Assembly: GCA_002786355.1 (NCBI GenBank)
Contig: PGCO01000006.1
Location: forward strand, 124,001 to 188,000
DNA length: 64,000 nt
DNA from: Sediminibacterium sp. FEMGT703S
GTDB taxonomy: Bacteria; Bacteroidota; Bacteroidia; Chitinophagales; Chitinophagaceae
Direction: 5' to 3'
The translations under genes and the position numbers were made by a program. Positions 59,197 to 64,000 of this stretch are shown one piece after another. Numbering within the stretch: position 1 is the first letter of the stretch; each line of letters begins with the position of its first letter. The notes beneath the pieces are model-generated. The model was not told the DNA's origin and ran no database searches. It saw nothing but the letters and a program-made list of their open reading frames with translations.

Positions 59197-59228
59197 AAAA
59201 GCCAACCCATTAAGTTGAGTCGGCTTTT
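59197..59228. terminator. Terminator between S9 peptidase and serS
   Basis: AAAAGCCAAC and GTCGGCTTTT form a 10-bp stem with one A-C mismatch on the plus strand and a G-U pair on the minus strand, with A and T tracts outside. It serves convergent genes. Confidence 0.75.
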
Positions 59229-59230
59229 AA

Positions 59231-60499
59231 TTAAATCTTTGCTGCACCAAAATAAGACTGCAATGCTGTAGGTATATTGATTCCTTCTGGTGTTTGATTG
59301 TTCTCTAACAAACAAGCAACTATACGAGGCAATGCCAATGAACTGCCGTTCAGGGTATGCACCAATTGGGTTTTACCATCTGCCCCTTTGAATCTGCATT
59401 TCATTCTGTTGGCTTGGTAGCTTTCGAAATTGCTGACACTGCTCACTTCTAACCAGCGTTCTTGTGCTGCACTGTATACTTCAAAATCATACGTGATGGC
59501 ACTGGTAAAGCCCATATCACCGCCACATAAACGCAATATGCGATAAGGCAGTTCCAATGATTGTAATAATTTTTCTACATGCAACACCATATCATCCAAG
59601 GTTTCATAACTCTTATCGGGGTGTACAATTTGAATGATTTCTACTTTTTCAAACTGGTGCAGTCTGTTTAATCCTCGCACGTCTTTTCCATAACTGCCCG
59701 CTTCTCTTCTAAAGCAAGGAGAGTATGCCGTCATCTTTACAGGAAAATCGCTTTCCTTTAATATGGTATCTCTGTACACATTGGTCACAGGCACTTCCGC
59801 TGTTGGAATCAAATAAAAATCATCTTCTGTTGCATGGTACATCTGCCCTTCTTTGTCGGGCAATTGTCCTGTAGCATAAGCAGAGTCTGCATTTACCATA
59901 AAGGGCGGCAAGTATTCGGTATAGCCCGCTGCTGTGTTGAAATCTAAAAAATATTGAATCAATGAACGTTGCAATTTGGCACCCTTCCCTATATATACCG
60001 GGAATCCACTACCGGTAATTTTATTGCCCAATTCAAAATTGATCAAATTGTATTTAGTAGTGAGGTCCCAATGGGGAACGGAGCCCTCGGCTAGTGTTGG
60101 CATTGATCCCCCCGTTCTAACGACTTCATTTTCTTCTGGTGTTTTACCTTCGGGAACCATATCTGCTGGTAGGTTCGGCAGCTGAACCAATTGGTCGGCC
60201 AGTTCTTTTTCTAACTGTACCATTTTCTCTTTTAGCGGTTCAAGTGTTTGCTTCCAATTGGCTACATTTTGTTTAATGGCTTCTGCGCCTTCTTTATCTC
60301 CTTTAGCCATTAATTGCCCAATTTCTTTGGATGCCGCATTCACTTTGGCTTGTGTATCATCAAAAGCAGCTTGTACTTTCTTGCGCTCATCATCTATTTG
60401 GATAATAGCATCCACTAGTTCTGGTTGTTTAAAATGTTTTTTTGCCAGCTGTTGTTTTACCTTTTCTGGGGCTGCTTTTAATACACTTACCTGTAACAT
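59231..60499 (-). CDS. serS: Seryl-tRNA synthetase
   Basis: Class II aminoacyl-tRNA synthetase. N-terminal long coiled-coil tRNA-binding arm (about residues 30-105), motif 2 CFRREAGSYGKDVRGLNRLH and motif 3 NGSSLALPRIVACLLENNQ. 422 residues from the ATG at 60499 (MLQVSVLKAAPEKV); an in-frame ATG 33 codons upstream lies beyond the -7 promoter element and is rejected. Confidence 0.96.
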   Translation of the reverse strand: MLQVSVLKAAPEKVKQQLAKKHFKQPELVDAIIQIDDERKKVQAAFDDTQAKVNAASKEIGQLMAKGDKEGAEAIKQNVANWKQTLEPLKEKMVQLEKELADQLVQLPNLPADMVPEGKTPEENEVVRTGGSMPTLAEGSVPHWDLTTKYNLINFELGNKITGSGFPVYIGKGAKLQRSLIQYFLDFNTAAGYTEYLPPFMVNADSAYATGQLPDKEGQMYHATEDDFYLIPTAEVPVTNVYRDTILKESDFPVKMTAYSPCFRREAGSYGKDVRGLNRLHQFEKVEIIQIVHPDKSYETLDDMVLHVEKLLQSLELPYRILRLCGGDMGFTSAITYDFEVYSAAQERWLEVSSVSNFESYQANRMKCRFKGADGKTQLVHTLNGSSLALPRIVACLLENNQTPEGINIPTALQSYFGAAKI

Positions 60500-60515
60500 A
60501 ATCTCGAATTTGCTG

Positions 60516-60523
60516 CAAATATA
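60516..60523 (-). promoter_or_regulatory. -7 promoter element (TAtaTTTG) of serS
   Basis: TATATTTGCAGC on the minus strand, an exact consensus with the CAG extension, 16 nt upstream of the serS ATG. Confidence 0.5.
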
Positions 60524-60559
60524 CCTTATCAATGTTGATGATGGCATGCCTTGATGGTT

Positions 60560-60567
60560 TACATTTG
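60560..60567 (+). promoter_or_regulatory. -7 promoter element (TAcaTTTG) next to the 60572 gene
   Basis: TACATTTGCAG, an exact match that ends 4 nt before the ATG at 60572. If used, the mRNA would be almost leaderless, as at the TetR gene. The nearest TTG (60535) is 22 bp upstream. Confidence 0.45.
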
Positions 60568-60571
60568 CAGT

Positions 60572-60916
60572 ATGTTTATTACAGATGATTTGATGCAACG
60601 TTGGTGGGCTTTGGAAGCCAAATTATTGGAGCGTTTTGGTAAAAAGCCCGATTTAGAAGCAGTTTTGTTCTTAATTGGTTTGCAAGAAACTGGTTTTATG
60701 GCCGAAAAAATATCGAAGGAGCAAAAACAAGATTTGATGCATGTGGCGGTTTGTACCGTGCTTGCCCAAAGTGGATATTATTTGGTAGAGGGAAAAGATG
60801 AAGAAGGTTGGCCCCATTTTGCCCAGTTAAAGCAATTGCCCGAAATGAGCCTTCCCGAACAAGAGAATTTTATTAAGGACCATGTATTGCTTTATTTTGA
60901 GCAATCGGGTTTTTAA
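60572..60916 (+). CDS. Small conserved hypothetical protein
   Basis: 114 residues, acidic, mostly helical, without signal or membrane segments. It has FGKKPDLEAVLFLIGLQETG and SKEQKQDLMHVAVCTVLAQ. I recall similar proteins in Bacteroidota but no function. The start at 60572 (MFITDDLMQ) is preferred over an ATG at 60551. It lies between serS and gcvH. Confidence 0.75.
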   Translation: MFITDDLMQRWWALEAKLLERFGKKPDLEAVLFLIGLQETGFMAEKISKEQKQDLMHVAVCTVLAQSGYYLVEGKDEEGWPHFAQLKQLPEMSLPEQENFIKDHVLLYFEQSGF

Positions 60917-60990
60917 ATACCTTTAAAGCGGATATTTAATTTTATCCCTTCAATTTTTATTCAATATTTGCATTATAAAAATACCGCGTT

Positions 60991-61368
60991 ATGAATTTTC
61001 CAGCAGAACTACGTTACACCAAAGACCACGAATGGATTAGTATTGAAGGCAATGTTGCTACGATTGGCATTACCGATTTTGCTCAACACGAATTGGGTGA
61101 TATCGTTTATGTAGATATTAATACCGTAGGTAAAGAATTAGCTGCAGAAGAAGTTTTTGGTACGGTGGAAGCGGTTAAAACCGTTAGTGATTTGTTTTTA
61201 CCATTAGCTGGTTTAGTAACTGAAGTAAATGCTTTACTAGAAAAACAACCTGAATTGGTGAATACCGATCCTTATGGGGATGGTTGGATGATTAAGATGA
61301 CGGTTACTGATCCTTCAAGCTTTGAGGGCTTGATGACCAAAGATGCTTATGAAGCGTTAGTTGGTTAG
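60991..61368 (+). CDS. gcvH: Glycine cleavage system H protein
   Basis: Lipoyl carrier that shuttles the aminomethyl group in glycine degradation. The lipoylated Lys is in TVEAVKTVSD (about residue 63); the N-terminus has YTKDHEWISIEGN. 125 residues. No other gcv gene is nearby, so the H protein is encoded apart from T and P. Confidence 0.97.
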   Translation: MNFPAELRYTKDHEWISIEGNVATIGITDFAQHELGDIVYVDINTVGKELAAEEVFGTVEAVKTVSDLFLPLAGLVTEVNALLEKQPELVNTDPYGDGWMIKMTVTDPSSFEGLMTKDAYEALVG

Positions 61369-61434
61369 TCATACCTTATTCGCTATTTTTTCTATTTAGA
61401 ACAAAAACTACATGTCTGTGAGTCTGAACTTGTA

Positions 61435-61509
61435 TTGCCGCTTAGTCGGCAAAGCGAGGCTGTATCCATTTACTTGTATGACAATTAATCGGGTGATAGC
61501 GAAACACCC
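61435..61509 (+). ncRNA. Candidate structured RNA between gcvH and hybrid kinase
   Basis: Two perfect short hairpins lie in tandem: TTGCCG-CTTAGT-CGGCAA (61435-61452) and GGGTG-9nt-CACCC (61491-61509). A third, ATACGG-11nt-CCGTAT (61569-61591), ends 7 nt before the kinase ATG. The 230-bp gap has no reading frame. The RNA is inferred only from these inverted repeats. Confidence 0.3.
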
Positions 61510-61598
61510 ATACTTTCAGGAATATATGTTGCTGGTAAAGTTATTTAGATTAGTATGAGAGTGCCGAAATACGGTTATCTTTAATCCGTATAATTATT

Positions 61599-63377
61599 AT
61601 GACCTTGAATCAAATAAAAAAAATATTAGGCTTAAAAAAAGCGGTCATTTCGCTGGAGAATAAAATCTTTAACCTAGTTTCTTTTCTTGTATTTATTGCA
61701 ATGATTATTAGCCTAGCTAGTAATATTATATTAGAAAGAAATTCGCTGTTATTAGGACTTATTCTTAGCCTTGCTATTATTTCCTTTTATGTATTTTATA
61801 TTTCTCGCTATAGAGAAAAATTTGTTCCGGTTGGCGCTATTTATGTTGTATTTAGTTTGTTTTTTTTTATTCCTGTTTGGTTTTCTAATGGAGGTATAGA
61901 GGGCACCACTAAAACTGCCTATATCATGAGTGTAGTTGCTGCCATGATGATTTTACCTAAAAGATTTCATTTACTTTTTATATCATTTGCAATTGTACTA
62001 ATCGTAGGTTTATATCTTTTAGAATTATCACATCCAGAATGGTTAACTCCTTATCCTAGCAAGGATATTATGAGAATTGATGTCTTAATCAGCACTACAT
62101 TATACTTACTTATTATTGCCATTAGTGTTAGCTTATACAAGCGCACTTATGATATGGAGCGAGATAATCTGATCAAAAAATCAATTGACTTAGAGGAATC
62201 TAGGCAATACTTATCTGAAACAAAACAACAAGCAGAAGAAGCAACTAAAGCAAAATCTAGGTTTCTAGCCAATATGAGCCATGAAATAAGAACTCCTTTA
62301 AATGGTATCATTGGAACAATAGATTTATTACAACATACTACCTTAAATACCGAACAGGAAGAACTAATGCATTCACTAAGATCTAGTAGCACTCATTTAC
62401 TAGAAATTGTGAATGATGTACTAGATATTTCTAAAATCGAAGCAGATAAACTGGAGTTATTTGAGGGACCTTGTAATTTACAAAGCATTATTCAACAGGT
62501 AACCGCTATTAGCTCTCCTAGATTAATTGCACTCAAAAAGAATATAAAATTGAGTACAAAAATTCATTCGGGTGTTGAAAACGAAATCATAGCGGATGAA
62601 AGTAGAATTAAACAAGTACTTATTAATCTATTAGGAAATGCTATTAAATTTACTGAAGCAGGTAGTATCAAATTAGAAGTAAGTGCCAACCTGATTGATG
62701 ATTCTTTGCAAGAACTCAATTTTACTGTATCCGATACTGGTATGGGAATTAGTGAAGAAGACCTTCAAAACTTGTTTATTCCATTTACACAAATTGATTC
62801 TTCAGCTACTCGTAAACACAGCGGTACTGGTTTAGGGTTATCCATCTGTAGAAAAATTATTGAAGAAATGGGTGGAAGAATTTGGGTAGATAGTAAGTTA
62901 GGAGAAGGCTCAAGTTTTAAATTTATTTTACCTGTCCAAGTTAACCTTGCAAGAAAAAATCAGCAACAAGTCAATCGTAATTCAGGAGATATTACTAGTA
63001 GCCCAGAAATTAAGCCCTTAAAAATTTTAGTAGCAGAAGACAATAATATGAATCAATTATTGGCTACCAAAATGTTTAAGAAAATCGGGTACATCATTGA
63101 TATAGCTAACAATGGTAGAGAGGCCGTAGAAATGACCTTACAAAATAATTACGACTTAGTTTTCATGGATATCCATATGCCTGAAATGGACGGGATTGAA
63201 GCAACAGACAAAATATTACATTCAGGAAGAAATAAAGTTCCTTTCATCATAGCAATGACAGCTAATGCAATTAAAGAGGCAGAAGCTGAGTACCTTGAAC
63301 TTGGTATGAAAGACATTGTTACTAAACCATTCACCATTGAACAGCTTAGAAAGGTCTTGGAAAAATGGGCTATTTAA
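61599..63377 (+). CDS. Hybrid sensor histidine kinase
   Basis: 592 residues. About six membrane segments in the first 185 residues, a short coiled-coil linker, the HisKA box [16 protein letters not shown] with His at about 228, HATPase boxes ([34 protein letters not shown]) and a C-terminal receiver domain (about 470-590; [13 protein letters not shown]). There is no periplasmic sensor domain, so it probably senses through its membrane part. It overlaps or abuts the VanZ-like gene. Confidence 0.95.
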   Translation: MTLNQIKKILGLKKAVISLENKIFNLVSFLVFIAMIISLASNIILERNSLLLGLILSLAIISFYVFYISRYREKFVPVGAIYVVFSLFFFIPVWFSNGGIEGTTKTAYIMSVVAAMMILPKRFHLLFISFAIVLIVGLYLLELSHPEWLTPYPSKDIMRIDVLISTTLYLLIIAISVSLYKRTYDMERDNLIKKSIDLEESRQYLSETKQQAEEATKAKSRFLANMSHEIRTPLNGIIGTIDLLQHTTLNTEQEELMHSLRSSSTHLLEIVNDVLDISKIEADKLELFEGPCNLQSIIQQVTAISSPRLIALKKNIKLSTKIHSGVENEIIADESRIKQVLINLLGNAIKFTEAGSIKLEVSANLIDDSLQELNFTVSDTGMGISEEDLQNLFIPFTQIDSSATRKHSGTGLGLSICRKIIEEMGGRIWVDSKLGEGSSFKFILPVQVNLARKNQQQVNRNSGDITSSPEIKPLKILVAEDNNMNQLLATKMFKKIGYIIDIANNGREAVEMTLQNNYDLVFMDIHMPEMDGIEATDKILHSGRNKVPFIIAMTANAIKEAEAEYLELGMKDIVTKPFTIEQLRKVLEKWAI

Positions 63378-63732
63378 ACCTATTTTATTCTGCCTATTTT
63401 TTATTACTAGTTTAATCTTATTCACTTTACCTGCAAATAAAGTGCCTAGTGTTTATTGGCTTGAAATACCCAATTTTGATAAAATCATTCATGCGGGAAT
63501 ATTTGCCGCTTTATGTATTTCTGCCTACTTATGGTTAAGCCATTTTTATCCAAAGTCAGAAAAAAAAATTGCAATTATTATTGTTCTTGTAATGGCCGCA
63601 TATGGAGTTGCAATAGAATTTATTCAAGTAACATTTATTGAGGGAAGATCATTCGAAGAATTAGACATAGCAGCTGATTTTACAGGCTGTATTATTTTCT
63701 TATTATGTAGACCTCTATTGAAGTTATTTTAA
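63337..63732 (+). CDS. VanZ-like membrane protein with a disturbed 5' end
   Basis: Four-helix VanZ-like protein: [54 protein letters not shown] and FTGCIIFLL. There is no ATG in this frame near the start; only TTG codons at 63316 and 63337. An ATG at 63365, overlapping the kinase stop, opens [12 protein letters not shown] in the neighbouring frame, and adding one T to the T-run at 63397-63402 would join it to the VanZ frame. Either a frameshift (biological or sequencing) or a non-ATG start is involved. Confidence 0.7.
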   Translation: MNSLERSWKNGLFKPILFCLFFITSLILFTLPANKVPSVYWLEIPNFDKIIHAGIFAALCISAYLWLSHFYPKSEKKIAIIIVLVMAAYGVAIEFIQVTFIEGRSFEELDIAADFTGCIIFLLCRPLLKLF

Positions 63733-63752
63733 TTTAAAAGAGGGAGGGCTTT

Positions 63753-63783
63753 AAAAAAAGTCAGCCCCTGTAGAAACAGGGGC
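63753..63783 (-). terminator. Minus-strand intrinsic terminator at the right edge
   Basis: GCCCCTGT-TTCT-ACAGGGGC (63783-63764), a perfect 8-bp GC-rich stem, is followed four bases later by seven Ts on the minus strand. The plus strand has no T-run, so it does not serve the VanZ gene. Confidence 0.7.
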
Positions 63784-63830
63784 CTCAACCAAAACTAACT
63801 GCTTATGAGAAAAATTTAAATCATTTCTTT
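63753..63830 (-). ncRNA. Candidate sigma-54-type small RNA, about 78 nt
   Basis: A sigma-54-like promoter (63842-63857) points toward the minus-strand terminator at 63783-63753, and no gene lies between them. The predicted RNA would start near 63830 and end in the U-tract. It is a prediction from promoter and terminator geometry only. Confidence 0.3.
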
Positions 63831-63841
63831 CTTTTATTAAT

Positions 63842-63857
63842 CCAAATCTCGTGCCAA
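63842..63857 (-). promoter_or_regulatory. Sigma-54-like promoter TTGGCACG-AGAT-TTGG
   Basis: On the minus strand TTGGCACG, a 4-base spacer and TTGG, which matches the TGGCACG-N4-TTGC consensus and spacing except for G instead of the conserved C at -12. This mismatch lowers confidence. Confidence 0.35.
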
Positions 63858-64000
63858 TCTTTTATTCTATCTGTTAATGATTCTCTAATGATTCCTAACT
63901 ATTATTTGATAACATTAAGTTACGGATGAACTTTGATAAATACAATTTTCTATAAGTTAATTTCTTTTAACATCTGTTTCATTACCCTATTTGAAATGAC

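Overview
The window reads as a chromosomal segment of a Bacteroidota bacterium, most likely family Chitinophagaceae (Sediminibacterium-like). The support is a SusC/SusD pair, a GldH lipoprotein, an AT-rich composition (under 40% GC by eye), promoters of the Bacteroidota type (TTTG about 19 bp before TAnnTTTG), few Shine-Dalgarno sequences, and a PaaE-first phenylacetate cluster next to obg. No rRNA, tRNA, insertion sequence, prophage or CRISPR array was seen. The assignment to a genus is inference.

Layout. 0.1-1.7 kb: RNase G. 1.8-6.3 kb: an isolated SusD/SusC pair on the minus strand. 6.3-6.7 kb: a 427-bp gene-free gap that holds a strong hairpin in front of radA. 6.7-12 kb: radA, comF, an exported glutathione peroxidase, DNA polymerase III delta' and RicT/PSP1. 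12-24 kb: M3 peptidase, mutL, a PBP4-type peptidase, an arginase-fold protein with lost metal ligands, a two-component pair followed by gldH, yicC, a Nudix-winged-helix regulator divergent from ligA, and a DUF2461 gene. 24.9-33.9 kb: an envelope-directed accessory region with three secreted or OmpA-type proteins in a minus-strand operon, a divergent ECF-like sigma factor overlapping a membrane TPR protein, a convergent 947-residue exported TPR-CHAT protease, and two lipoproteins. 33.9-36 kb: asd and a PfkB kinase. 36-42.1 kb: a tight operon of TetR regulator, paaE, A, B, C, D, G, I, Y for aerobic phenylacetyl-CoA catabolism. 42.2-54.6 kb: obg, a small secreted protein, typA, DoxX-like, alpha/beta hydrolase, a barrel-like protein, fabH, a DAG-kinase-like gene, a membrane patatin, heme A synthase, rnhB and sua5. 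54.9-64 kb: NarL-type regulator, an orphan 2-oxoacid:ferredoxin oxidoreductase beta subunit with an AhpD-like gene, an S9 peptidase, serS, a small conserved gene, gcvH, a hybrid histidine kinase and a VanZ-like gene with a disturbed 5' end.

How the genes work together. The clearest functional unit is the paa operon. A TetR-type repressor lies first, and a 14-bp palindrome sits exactly between the -33 and -7 promoter elements. The second unit is the sigma/TPR/CHAT locus, which looks like an envelope-sensing system with a protease predicted to face the periplasm; this is inference. Several promoters share an extended -7 motif TAnnTTTGCAG. The less expected signals are a possible small RNA at the right edge behind a sigma-54-like promoter, the hairpin leader of radA, a catalytically dead Nudix regulator next to NAD-dependent ligase, degenerate active sites in MutL and the arginase-like protein, and probable frame damage in the VanZ-like gene and one lipoprotein.
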